A stretch of 64,000 nt of DNA, taken from positions 248,501 through 312,500 of the forward strand of contig JACVVK020000340.1 in assembly GCA_018292915.2 (NCBI GenBank). The letters are read 5' to 3'. The position numbers were made by a program, and so were the translations under genes. Shown here in pieces: positions 1-20,204 of this stretch. The notes under the pieces were generated by a model. It saw only the letters and a program-made list of their open reading frames with translations. It did not search any database and had not been told where the DNA came from. Each line of letters opens with the position of its first letter. Position 1 is the first letter of the stretch. This DNA comes from Batillaria attramentaria. Its lineage: Eukaryota; Mollusca; Gastropoda; Batillariidae.

Positions 1-330
1 GCGTTACCTTTAAAACTAAGTGCGAATGAATAGCATAACTATTGTCCATAACGACAAAACGAGGCTAAGTTGTTTTGTTTTTTTTAAATCAGAAATGTCT
101 GAAGATTTGTTACATTAATATACTATACGAGAAAATAAGTGGTTTGCTAGCTATCAAACTTAATCATGCACAGTTCACTGACGTGCATTAAACATTTCTA
201 ACCAGCAAAAAAGCATTACACTTACACAATGTACAGTTTGTGCAATACAAAAAAAAATTGTAAAAACAAATACTTTCAAAACTGGATGCAAACAAACAGA
301 CACAGAATGTGTGCGTGTGTGTGTGCGTGT

Positions 331-332
<2 letters not shown>

Positions 333-427
<95 letters not shown>
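333..427 (+). repeat. (GT)n microsatellite
   Basis: About 47 GT units, nearly pure. Cys-Val and Thr-His ORFs over it on the two strands are products of the repeat. Confidence 0.95.
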
Positions 428-429
<2 letters not shown>

Positions 430-633
430 TGTGTCAGTCTGTGCATGCCTGCGTACGTGCGCGTGCGTACATGCACGCGCGCGTGCTCGATCAAGCATCA
501 AGCAACACATCAAGTGAAATATCACTCAAACTCTACAAACTGAAACACAATTTTTCACAACTATCCTCTTTTACTCAAAAGTCCACTTATTCCACAAACG
601 GCTTCTCTTGCATCCTTTACTGTTACCAGGCGT

Positions 634-6192
<5,559 letters not shown>

Positions 6193-6538
6193 TGTTGCTG
6201 TTGTCGTTGTAGCAGTGTTGATAAACGGAATTCCAAATGATTGTATATACTAATGCTGAGTGTCGTTTCTGAAGCTGTTTTTTTATGTGTAGACGGAGGA
6301 CCTGAAACTGAAGAGACCACGTACTGAATTATTTAAACAGCTGTTGTGATGGTGCGGTAACCATGACGCTTAACGACGTGAGAGTGTGCGAGAGAATGGC
6401 GGACGAGTGAGCGTGTGCATCTGTGTGTGTGTTTCTGCAACTGGATTAAATGCAAGCATCCAGTCGATACCTCTTCAGCCTGGTAACTTGCATGTCGTTG
6501 AAACTGGTGTACAGTCAGTTTTTCAGTGTACAGACGGT

Positions 6539-6540
<2 letters not shown>

Positions 6541-6629
<89 letters not shown>

Positions 6630-6634
6630 ACACA
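6541..6634 (+). repeat. (TC)n-(AC)n compound microsatellite
   Basis: Lies in the 2.1-kb gap between the divergent cyclophilin and CCDC122-like genes. Confidence 0.95.
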
Positions 6635-6639
6635 TGACC

Positions 6640-8283
6640 ACCACCACTACAACACTGAACAACAAAAAAACCGACAAAAACCGACAGACATCGAACCCTC
6701 CAAATACAAACTAACAAATAAACAACAAACATCACTGAACAGCAACAACGACAACGACAACAACAAACTGACAACAAAATTTCCCCAGTTAGACAGAGGA
6801 AAGGATATTAATACATGGTACACGCCACGTGTACCAAACAGTACAGTCCGGTACATTGAGAAACATTTTCTCTTCAGTTTCAGTTAAGTGTCACAAACTC
6901 AAGGCTGACTGTGCAGGAGGACGCAAGAATTTATTTGCAACACGTTGAGGTGAACGTAAGCCTAATCAATAGACGTGCCGTCATAAATTATCTTTCTCTG
7001 TAAAGTCCATTAACCGCTCTAACGCACTGAAAACACTGTACTGAACCCACAAAACAGTCTTCAATATTTCGATTTTCCCGGTGGCGCATAGGCTTGAAGA
7101 TAGTTCTGCGTTTAAAGATCGGTTGACGGTTTAACCAAGTTTTGTGACGTATTAAACTGGTCTCATGTTTCTGCACACGTACATTAACACACACCTGAGA
7201 AAGTTACGTACATACATTTCAGTTTTGAAAAGTCGAAATTGAAAGGATCGTGCAAAATGCGGGTGGACAGAGTCAGTCTACTGGTTTAGTTACTGGCAAA
7301 ACGAATCCTTTACCACCTGAAACATAAGATAAATCATATATATGTATTTGAGGTTTTTCACTACTTGTGTGAAAGCTTACGACTCACCTCTGTCAAGTGA
7401 ATTCAGTGCTGCTGCTGTCTGCTCCACAGCGATCAATTCAATTCACTGTTGTAAGCTCAGCAACGGCTTGCACCAAGTCTCGGTTCGACCAATCCCTGTG
7501 CCGGCCTCAACCTGGCCCCTCGGCTCCGAATTCAATCGGATTGGAATCTACTAACCGCGTTACTAGACAAGTCAAACAAAAATCCCAGTTTGTCATACAA
7601 AAAGACATGTGTTGACGTGTGTCAGCCGGGTACTCCCGCCCGTGCCGCCACGTGTACACGTCACTGATCATCTCTTCAAGTTATCTGCGGTCACCGAAAT
7701 GGGACATAATAAACTCAGTATTGATACTTTTACTGATACAAGATTCAGTAAAAAAACAAAACAAGCAAACAATGAAGAAAAAAAAAGGGGGGAGGGGGAG
7801 GTCAAGTTAGACTCCCATCATGTGCATGCATCATACCGGCTTTCAACAAAGTTATTCAGTGTTAGTTACTGATAACTTGATGGCAAAAATAGTCGCAGGG
7901 CAAGCTCACGGTGTTGGCTTTTCAGACTAGTGCAACTGAACCATAGTTGAGGAAGTTACCTGTCTACATAAATTATGATATTCCGGGGAAGGGGTGGGGG
8001 ATGGGGGTGGGGGATGGGGGTGGGGTCTTGGATTGGTCCCTACCCATGCTAGAGCGCTTGATCGGGAGTTCAGTAGTCAAGACCGCTCCCACCTGATGTC
8101 AGTTCTAACATGGGTCCCTGCCGTTTCTCATGACTGCTACATCCACTGGGCCATCGGGGCTCAGTCGTCTTTCCAAGTTCTTTCCCTTCCCATCGAAGCA
8201 GACGACAGGTTTTGTAGACTTTTTTGTTTCGTTTGCTAGAGCAACTTGTGCATTTCTAAATTAATTTTACCTGAATTCAAAGT
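6640..8283. other. Divergent intergenic region, no gene seen
   Basis: Short ORFs only. It holds a G-rich stretch (ggggtggggg units, 7985-8030) and presumably the promoters of both flanking genes, but no TATA or CpG-type signal stands out. Confidence 0.5.
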
Positions 8284-9205
8284 ATGGAACCTACTTCTGA
8301 GGACAGCCTGTGTGCCTCTGACGTACCAGGTGGTACAAGAACAGTGTTCAAAGCAGCAGTGAATGTCAATTTTTCCGTTACAACTGCACACTGTTTCACT
8401 GAAAAAGGTAACCAGCAGTCGGTAACACCAAAGACCGTCTTTGGTAACACTTTGCATGGGTGGGGTGGGGGTGGGGGGTGGGGTGGGGTGGGGTGGTTTG
8501 GGTTTAAAATAATTAGTTATGACGGCCCCATTTCCTTTTCTTTTGAAAATGGAACCAAAATGAAATTTTACCCATTCCAACAAGGTCTGTGATCAGGACT
8601 TAAAAAAAAAAAAAAAAAAAATTGTGTGCACACATCTTATGTTCTTTTGGTGTTTTCTGTTGGTCCACCTTGCCCACAAAAAAAAAAAACTCCATACTTG
8701 AATATGAGAAAAACACCAATTATTATCACTTATGATATGACTAATAATGCAGTAGAGACCACTGAGTCTGTACATTCCTTTCCAACATCATTGTTACGAT
8801 TACAGGGTGCACAAATGTGTACATTGCACAGTGGGTATGTTTTTCAGAGGAAACAGGCAGTGCATCTCTGCAGAGCGAAATGGTGGATGGAGCTATTGCC
8901 AGCATGGCAAGTCTGCCAGAAGAAGTGTTAAGGGTAACTGCTCTCCAGCGACATCACAATGCCCAGATTGCAGCTCTTCAGGCTGAGCTGAATAACATTC
9001 AGGTAGTTGTCAGTCTTGATAGAACAGGATTCACAAAGACAATTGATACTTTAAAATCACATATGATGAATATGTCAGTCTGCAGAGCGTATAAAAGAAT
9101 GCATGCAGTTGTAACTTAGTAAATACACTGATGTACAGTATTACACCACAAGTTGTAAGTCAAATGAAATCAGTAACTTTCCTCTGCACTTTTGTCTGTA
9201 TTCTG

Positions 9206-9262
<57 letters not shown>

Positions 9263-10672
9263 CTACAGGGTCAAAAGAGAAAAGGTGAGCATAACATGGA
9301 ATTAAAATTAAAATCTCTTAAAAATTCTGGGTTTTGGGGTTTGCTGTGAATTGTTTTCTGGTTGAGAAGTTCTGCATCTTTTCATCCAAGTAAAAACGGT
9401 ATGTCTGCAATAAGCGATTGCCTTTTGATTTAATGACTTGATTTTTATGCTCCTCAGTGGAAGAAAAATCACAAGAGATGAGGGATGAGATTTTGTCTGT
9501 GAAGAGACAAATCTATCTTCTGGAAGAAGACAGCTGTCGAAGGTCAAGACAGTGCATGAAATATACAACAGGTGCGTTTCAGTGTTTGCCATAATGTGTC
9601 TCTATAAATAACAGCAGTCACGAAACTTTCAGACAGACCTCTCATCTTAATTATAAAATAGAATCAGAATGCACTACTGTACGCAGTATGTGTAGAATTT
9701 TGTCCCATTCTTTGCCAAGTTTAATATTTGGGAACTTCAGTTTATGATTTTCATTACCTTTTTCATGTTCACTTTATTTCACTTTACAGAAATCATGGAT
9801 CTAGTAAAAGAATGTGAAATGAAAAGGAAAGCTCTCAAGGCAACTCAAATGGAGCTACAGGCAACTAAAAGGTACTGTTCAGTTTGGATTTTCTTGGTTT
9901 TAAAGTCTCAATATGTTTGTCAAGCAGACAACAATGCTGAGGAAAGCTTTTCGTTCAATGTGCTTAATCCACCATCAGAATCAGTCATATGGATATGATA
10001 TAGCATCTGGAACCATTGGCAAATGTGACTGTTCTTTTTTTGTGTGTTTTGCTTGTTTCAGACATATGGAAAAATGCAGTCAGAAACTTTATGGTTTCCA
10101 TGCTTCCTTCATGTCAGCAGAAGAGTCAAGTCGCATCATGACAGAAATCCGAGAGACTGAGGAGAGGCTAGCTGTTCTTCAAGAGAAAAGTATGCCCTTA
10201 ATAGGGCTGTGTCAGTTTTCATTGTACAGGCTACTTTGATACACTAAAGAACACCGGCTGTCATTTATTGTTGTCAAGAAAAGGAGCAATGATGCATCAG
10301 AATTTATATTGGAAATCTGCCCATTGTAATAGATGGAGCTTTACTGGTTTCTCTCTGACAGTCCACATTTGGTCTGCTCAAGATGTCTGTATGCCTCATG
10401 TGCACATGCATGCGTGCCTACATGTGTGTGTGTTTCAGAGGATTGCATGGACCAAAATGCAGAAGAAACAGCCAAAATTTCTTCAGGTGCTGTTGAGGAA
10501 GACCTACAGAAAACCATAGACGAGCTCAACACTGAGAGTGATGAACTGACTGAGAAAGTGAAACAGCTGCATGAGGAGGCAAAAAATACATGGCAACAGC
10601 ATTAGAACCACAACCACCAGCATTAGAACCACCAACACTTCTACCACCATGCACACACACACACACACACAC

Positions 10673-10713
<41 letters not shown>

Positions 10714-11699
10714 AACTAACATAGCATTCTTGAAGAGCTGTTTCTGGCAACTGTACTGACAGAGGTAAGAGACTGTACAATCTTGCATGTTTACCTTTTT
10801 TTTTTAAAACCAGAAATGATTTGTCATTAAATGTCACTTTTGTACAAAATGTTCTGGTCTACGTAGGGTTTGTAACAAAAGTGACATTTTCCTCCCAAAG
10901 GCTTAGTCTGGTTTGCTTTGCACTAATGTATGCACTTGCTGTGTGGTAAAACAGGAAAAATGTCTTCTTCTTTTTGTTACGCTGCAGGTCAGCACAGCCA
11001 GGACAAAACAGAACCAGATTAACAAGCCATCACTGTTCTCCATGTGAGTGTTTCAGCTACAATTTCACACACAAATTGCCTTGTCTTCTGTTAAGCAATG
11101 AGAACTTTCATGCCAAAACATGTAGGGCTTTTTTTTTTGTTTGTTTTTTTACAGACATACATACTTACATACATGTACATACAGACTATATACTAATATA
11201 GACATAAACATATTTGCTTACATGCATACTGCATGCTGGAATACGATACAACTGCAATTCATGTGGTTATTGACAGGCATGCAGGATTATGTTTTCAACA
11301 ACGTGCAGGGCTTTCTATCTGGGGGAACCATTACAGGACAAATGTCCTAGCTGACCATAAAAGTGAGTATTGTCCACTGTGGCACAGAAACGATGGGACA
11401 TTTATTTTTTGTCTGCCTCTGTAAGAAAGCAATTGGACATTTCAAAAATGACTCAGACTATGAGCAATGTCTGGACGGGTATGAAGTCCGGATATGCATG
11501 CTTTCAACAGAACCACATGCAGTTATTACTCGAACTGTTCTTATACGATCTGTGTTTGCAGAAAAGAAATGCAGCTCAGCTTATCCGGCTTAAACGACAG
11601 GTGAAAGAGCAACAACTACGACATCATCAGTGGCAGGAACAGTTGCGTATGCTGCAGTCCAGTGTCGCTACTACCACCCAGAAACTGCACTCCACGTAA
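8284..11699 (+). CDS. CCDC122-like: Coiled-coil protein resembling CCDC122, at least 8 exons with a 16-nt microexon
   Basis: Exons with matching phases: 8284-8407, 8848-9002, 9269-9284 (microexon), 9458-9571, 9790-9871, 10062-10189, and one starting at 10439 that runs to about 10570. The last exon starts at 11562 and ends at a TAA at 11697-11699. The product is almost entirely heptad-rich and polar. Blocks such as SVKRQIYLLEED, ETEERLAVLQEK and the C-terminal RHHQWQEQLRML recall the layout and C-terminus of vertebrate CCDC122, a poorly characterised coiled-coil protein. This match is from memory of the family, so it is only moderately sure. I could not close the link between the 10439 exon and the last exon: the frame meets TAG at 10603. 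A candidate exon at 10989-11041 does not give the phase the last exon needs. The start at 8284 is chosen because its phase-1 donor joins the next exon cleanly; ATG 8880 inside exon 2 is an alternative start. Confidence 0.6.
9206..9261 (+). repeat. (TG)n microsatellite abutting the microexon acceptor
   Basis: About 28 TG dinucleotides end seven bases before the CAG acceptor of the 16-nt microexon. (UG)n RNA is a known ligand for TDP-43 and CELF-type proteins, so a role in microexon splicing is possible but is inference. Confidence 0.9.
9269..9284 (+). CDS. 16-nt microexon of the CCDC122-like gene
   Basis: The sequence reads ttctacag, then 16 nt (GGTCAAAAGAGAAAAG), then gtgagc. Exon 2 ends in phase 0 at 9002 and the 9458 exon needs one preceding base. 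Without this microexon the 9458 exon would be read in a frame that stops at once (TGG AAG AAA AAT CAC AAG AGA TGA). With it, the protein reads on as NNIQ-GQKRK-VEEKSQ. A (TG)n run occupies the place of the upstream polypyrimidine tract. Confidence 0.7.
10651..10709 (+). repeat. (AC)n microsatellite
   Basis: Follows the stop of the unresolved exon of the CCDC122-like gene. Confidence 0.9.
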
Positions 11700-11805
11700 A
11701 TGTACTTGTCTGATGACACAGCAGTACAATGTATAGTGGCATTGAGTGGGGTGTATACTGTAAGGTTGCCATTTTTACAGTCAGCTTAGGCACATGCCTG
11801 ACGTG

Positions 11806-12262
11806 CGTTTTACAGACCGAGGCGAGCTAGAATAGCGAGGCGAGCGAGACGAGCGAACTACGAACGGTCACAGCCGGAAGCTAGCTGTATCCACCCATTT
11901 CAAGATGGCGGAAGATTGTGTGCGACGCGCGTTGACATGTGTACCACACCGGTATCGACTCGATTACATTGTTATTCAAAGCTTAATTCGTAAGAAAGTC
12001 AACAATACAGACAAAAAGTAAAAAGAACACACATATATTTCTGCAGACGCCTCCATCTTGATTCGTTCACCACAAAATTGAAAAAAACTGCCATCATCGA
12101 GTCGCACCATGCGTACAGCCGCCATCTTGTCTAGCAAATGTAGCACCTCCTGCGAGGGTCTAACTTTCCTCGGTAGGGGCTAAGTCGCCTTGACCTATAA
12201 AACGCCTAGCTGCTCTCCCGCTACGTAGGGGCTTGTTTTCCTCGCTCTATAAAACGCGCCAC
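11806..12262. mobile_element. Candidate non-autonomous TIR element (M6)
   Basis: The left end gcgttttacagaccgagg is an imperfect inverted match to the right end cctcgctctataaaacgc. The 3' part holds two related blocks of about 60 bp (each with gtaggggct and tataaaacgc). No clear target duplication was found, so the boundaries are tentative. It lies in the 3' flank of the CCDC122-like gene. Confidence 0.45.
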
Positions 12263-12471
12263 TGGGCGTGATACCAGAATAAGATGGCTGTGCTTTCAGT
12301 TTGAATGGGTGAAATGCACGTACATAATGAATTTTTTAATACATCCCTTGTACTTGTAGAAACAACACAGTGCCAGCATGCAAAGTAGGTACAGGTGGTT
12401 CCTTGCATGAAATACACCTTACGATGTATTCTGTATTCACCAGTTAGCATTTCAATGCGCTGTTTCCATGT

Positions 12472-12812
12472 TCATTAAACCAACTTATGTTTTGGTACAG
12501 TTTTGCATGTGAGTGCATCTGCACGCTCAAAATACTCTGTCTCGATGATCATTAGAGTTCTCAATGCAATACAATGTTGTTTACACCTTTTACACTTTAC
12601 GCAAGCGGTCAAACATTCAAATTCTAGACTGTTTGTACAACACTCTCGGCCGTCTGGTGTGTTAGCTGCATCATTGAGTACGCTTCTTTTGGCTCAGTGC
12701 CAGCATTTGAGATGCTGTCACCATGCAGGTGTCTAAATGATGTGATGCTTGACACCATGAAGACAGTTCGGAACAATCTGCGAGCATACAATCACAAAGA
12801 TTGCCCCTTTAA
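12472..12812 (-). mobile_element. M1 TTAA-ended TIR element, copy 1
   Basis: Reverse-strand start ttaaaggggcaatctttgtg; shares the motifs cagtgccagcatt, tactctgtct and caatacaatgttgtttacac with the other M1 copies. Confidence 0.7.
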
Positions 12813-13107
12813 GAAAGGTTGAGTTGATTCACGTCTGTGGCCTAGAAACTGCACAACACAATCCTGCAGCTTTTATTTTTTTTATTTCATTTTTTATGAC
12901 ACTTCATCCATAGAGTTTGTTGATTTCTTGTATTTTTAAAGTTATTTTAAATGTCCCATTGAGAAATGTGTACATTGCTATTGTAATAATCTGTATCTTT
13001 CATTGTTAATGTCACTGATAGATACAACACTCAAGATGTAATTCACCAACTTAGCATGTTCCAGCTTGGTTACACACAATGTATATTGTAACACATTTTA
13101 CTGTGGC

Positions 13108-13113
13108 AATAAA
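13108..13113 (+). terminator. Possible polyadenylation signal of the CCDC122-like gene
   Basis: AATAAA on the plus strand, 1.4 kb after the stop codon, beyond the M6 and M1 insertions. Plausible only by position. Confidence 0.25.
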
Positions 13114-13549
13114 TGAACAAACAAAAATGTTCGTGTGATGTCTGTGCAATGAATATACATGTATAAGCATGGTGGAAAAAATGAATGAGTAAACTGACCT
13201 GTGACTTAAGATTTACCAATAAAACAGGGTACTCTGGAATTTTTGAAAATGTCATTGATGGTTCCACCACTAGATAATTTACCTACATGACAGTGACACA
13301 TCTTCAGTGTCTGAAATTTATATCTGCCAGTCAAGATACGTGTACTGTAGTACGTACTGTACTGACTCCAGAATTTCCTTTCACAAAACTGTTTTCGAGC
13401 AAGTAAAGTTTGGATGAATGCAGTGGTGTGTGTGTGCAATTTTCATGTAAAATCACTCATACATGTCACTTCTCTTTACTAAGGTGTTTCTTCCTTAGTA
13501 ATGAATAAATTTTCCATTGAAAAGTTTAGTAGTCTGATCAACTCAGGGG

Positions 13550-13957
13550 ACAGGGGATTTGGTCTAGTGGTTAAGGCATCCGACTTCGGATCCTGAGCTG
13601 CCAGGTTCGAGTCCCCGGTGGGCAGGAATATGGTGGGATTTTTCCTTACCATATCAAGTCAAATCCATGTGGAGACTCGTTTACGGTGCCTGTCTCGCCT
13701 TCGTGTACACATGCACGCACATACATCAAGTGTGCACGCTAAAAATCCCACGTTCATCTTTCGAAGAAGAGTAGGCTGTGGCCGGTGTCGTGGTAAACAG
13801 AAATACTGTCGCACGCACCAGAGTGAATAGCAGGGTGGAGGTTTGCACATAAAGTAGCGCTTCGCGGCAGCAGGCTTTCACTGCTTCGTCCTCCAGCCCT
13901 GCGGCGCCGTGAGCATTTCAGCAGAGATGGATATGTGCGCCGAGGAGAAGTCTACCA
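13550..13957 (+). mobile_element. S3-family tRNA-derived SINE, full length
   Basis: Head tttggtctagtggttaaggc with B box ggttcgagtccc, then a body of about 330 bp ending gaggagaagtctacc. Other copies lie at 39403, 50371 and 53300. Confidence 0.88.
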
Positions 13958-14232
13958 ACTCTTTACGCGTTCCTGTAATAACACAAAATGTCAGTGCACA
14001 TGCAAATTCCTTGTCCTTACATTTCTCTTTCCACTGTATCTTTCCTGTCAAGTGCACATTCTTTTTTTTCTTTTTTTAATTGTTTAAGGGTTTGGTCCAG
14101 TCTATTCATGGATGAATATTAGTATTATTACTCATCCACTGTGCAATCCCAAGCCCCAAAGTCATCTGCCCCTCTTCATGCACTGATGCAGTGCCTTTTC
14201 ACCATGGCCAACTGACTGAATATCATTCATCA

Positions 14233-17017
<2,785 letters not shown>

Positions 17018-17029
17018 CGTGATTTTAAA

Positions 17030-18794
17030 GTTTAGGTTCGAATCCCCATCACATTGTGGTTCTAATGGTTTGAAGTGATTTACTGAGTATGTATAATCAA
17101 GAGATATTCATTCTCTGTCAGCGCCCTTTGCATTTTAAGCGCCTAAATGAAACTGACAGACAAAAACGACTGCTGGATGACTCATGGCTCTGTACTATAC
17201 AGAAATGCCAAGTGCTGGTAAGTCCTGTGTAAGCTGCACAATCACTGATACGCTTCTGATAATGAAAGAGTGCTTAATCCTCCACTTCTCAGTTGTTGCA
17301 GCCTTACACAAACACACACACACAAGATTAGATTTGGTGAAGTTCAACAGAGAACTTGAGTATGCTCAAACGAGGAAAACATGCCGTTTCCAAAGTGAGA
17401 AAGTGCAGATTCATGCTGTCAGGCATTGGACATTCTTCCACTAGTTCCAGACTCTGTTCTTCCACGAGTTCCAGACTGTTGAAAAGAAAATCTATCACTC
17501 TTCTTCTTACAGCAGTATGCTGTCACATTCAGTTTCAGAAGTATACTATAACCAGTATGGAGTTCCGCCATATTGTATCTACACACATAACACAGAACTC
17601 AGCTAACAATTCACCTGGGCTGGTCACCTGCTACCGTAGTCTTCCAGATAAAATGAGAAGTGAACAGTTTGTTTCCGTTTCAAATAAGCAAAAGTCCTAA
17701 AGTTCAGAAACATTTGCCCATGCAAGTTATGGATTACATGGTAATATTCCTAGTCATACCTATGTATCTTTCTACTTCATTGCAATATTTCACATACAAC
17801 TATTTTAGACATACCGTAGAACGTTTCACTAATGATTACTCACTATTTCAGTCTCCCACCTTGCTGTGCATAGTCAGTGAAGCGGAAAATCCAAGAGTCA
17901 CTAACTCATACTACAAAAGGCTTAGCTGGATCAGTTTCAGACAAAGCACTGCTGGACACAGGGGGTGTGGGTCACGCTTCAATGAAAGAGGTTTACCACA
18001 CCTGACTGCACTTTGGGTGATTAACTTCCCTGATACAGCTATACAGATCCGCAACACAAGTTCCAGATTGCTCCGTTTGTGTGTTACCAAATATTGTAAA
18101 AGGTCTAAACCTATATGAAGGTTTACTGTTCACTGTTTAAGTAAACTGAGCAACAAAAGAAATGCAGATTTTACAAACTGCAACAGGGTGGAGGAGCGCT
18201 CAGCCGTAGCAACAACAAAAAAAAGTTCAAGCAGGTTTTGTTTTTTTACATTTATTTTTTGGCCTGATGCGATTCGCACGCAACTGAGGTAAAAAAAAAA
18301 CAAAAAAAACCCAACTGCAACGGGGTCTCTGGTGCTCTTTTTCATCCAGTGAAGATTCTACTAAACACTCAAGTACACTTCCCCTAGGACAACAGCCGAC
18401 TGACTCGGCCACTCTGGGCCATCAGAAGTTGGTTTTTTTATTGCTTGGTAGAGCTAGCTTCCTTCCATTGTCATTTTGGGTGCCATACGATTTGCCAAAG
18501 AGACAGTCGCTACGGGCATACTAATCACAATGTCAGATATTACATCAAAATTTGCTGGCCATGTTCCATCTGATGTCCGCATTTATATTCATGATATTGT
18601 GCTGTTTGCTAGGCCTTTTGCCTTGTGTTACACTGTACAGTGACATTAACTTTGTTGTGGCCAATGTTGAGTGTATTCATGCAGACAATGAACACATAAA
18701 TCCTAGAATAAAAAGGAGAACACATGCTGCAGCTGTTTCCATATTTTACTGTCTCATGATAAAAAAAAAAAGGATGTGTTAGTACAGCAAACAC
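17030..18794. other. Intergenic, no gene seen
   Basis: Contains ORFs up to about 150 codons (17660-18118) with no splice context or recognisable motif. Confidence 0.4.
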
Positions 18795-19143
18795 TTAAAG
18801 GGGCTATTGCTCCCATTTTTATGCTCACAGATAGTTCTGAGCTGTTTTCGTGATGTCTATCATCACACCACTTAGACACCTAGACAGTGACAGCATCTGT
18901 AATGCTGGCACTGTGCCAACAGAACTGTACTCGATAATGTGGTGACCACACTGAGTGCTCCACATTTAATGAACAACAGTCGCAGAATTTTGGATGTTTG
19001 ACCAAAGTATAAACAACACTGTGTCTCATTAAGACCTGTACAAATCATACAGACAGAATTTTCATTTTTGAGCATACAGGCCCACTCATGAGTGACTGTT
19101 TCAAAACAAGCTGGCTCAGCAAAGATGGCATTAGCCCATTTAA
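18795..19143 (+). mobile_element. M1 TTAA-ended TIR element, copy 2 (best preserved)
   Basis: 349 bp, starting ttaaaggggctattgc and ending ttagcccatttaa: an imperfect inverted repeat of 12-13 bp with TTAA at both ends. It carries no coding capacity. Confidence 0.8.
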
Positions 19144-19149
19144 ATGCTG

Positions 19150-20200
19150 CACTTTAAACATACATACACATTCAGAGACAGACTTTAAGGTGCAATCTCA
19201 AAAATCTTTTTTTTTTTTTTTTTTTTTAACTTTTAGTAGTAGTAGTGATTTACAGAACATATACAATCCACCTTCACTGCTGCCACTAGAAGAGCACTTG
19301 CATGTCTCATGTGCAGTCCTGGCTTTTAGGAAACACCTCCAACTGTTGAAATAAGGCATATAAGTATCCACTGGATGGCTGGCAGGAGAAAAACCGCCTG
19401 ACAATGGTTATCTATAACAGGCAGAAAATACACAGACTTGGCACAGAGTGCAGACAAAAACATAGTCAAAAATATATTACTGTACATGTACTTCATTTCA
19501 ACTGGCAAGACACGATAATATTGGGGGGGTGCAGTGGGGGGTAGGGTCTTGTTGTTTGTTTTATGTTTGTTTTGTTTTCCCAATAGGCAGTCATGTGAAG
19601 GAAACAGTTAATTATCTCTGGTGCAATATTTTCTCTTGTGTGATAATATTCATCATAATATCAGTTCTGTTCATGTATGTACAGGTAAATGTAACACTAA
19701 GAATAAGAAAAACTATGTGCACACAAACCCATGAAGTCAAGTAATGCCATCCACAACAAACGGCAGCATGCTGCTAAAAGTGCACTGACAAGAACACACA
19801 CACACCACACACATAAACAATGGCATTAATGGCAAACATTCTCCAACAGACAATGATGCGTACACCTGAGCAAACAAGAAAACATCTCTCCCATACTTTT
19901 TTCCCCCAGGTAAAGAAAACAAGAAGGCTAAAAACTGAATGTCAGTTTCATATACGTAATTAAGTTTCAAGCCAATGTACTTTGACAATTTACATGATCG
20001 CAAAAACACAAATACATACACGTGCTTCAAATGAACATACCTTGGACCAAAGAAAATCATAACACAAGATCTCTTTCTCTTTTGTGTGCAGACATAATCT
20101 CAACACGCAAGCACACACGCATGCCCACACACACATCCTTACTCCGCGAAAAATACTTTCCAACAAATGCATGGTTACAAAGGATTTGCTAGGAAATGCA
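19150..20200. other. Intergenic, 3' flank of treslin
   Basis: Poly(T) at 19208-19229 and scattered AC-rich patches. No gene seen; the treslin 3' UTR is expected in the right part. Confidence 0.4.
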
Positions 20201-20204
20201 CAGT

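Noticed and set aside
175..543. Thr-His and Cys-Val rich ORFs over (GT)n tracts (also at 2.1, 6.5, 33.4, 49.9 and 58.8 kb)
   Set aside because: Direct translation of dinucleotide repeats; no other coding evidence.
17660..18118. 152-codon plus-strand ORF
   Set aside because: No recognisable motif, no splice context, AT-rich codon use; likely chance.
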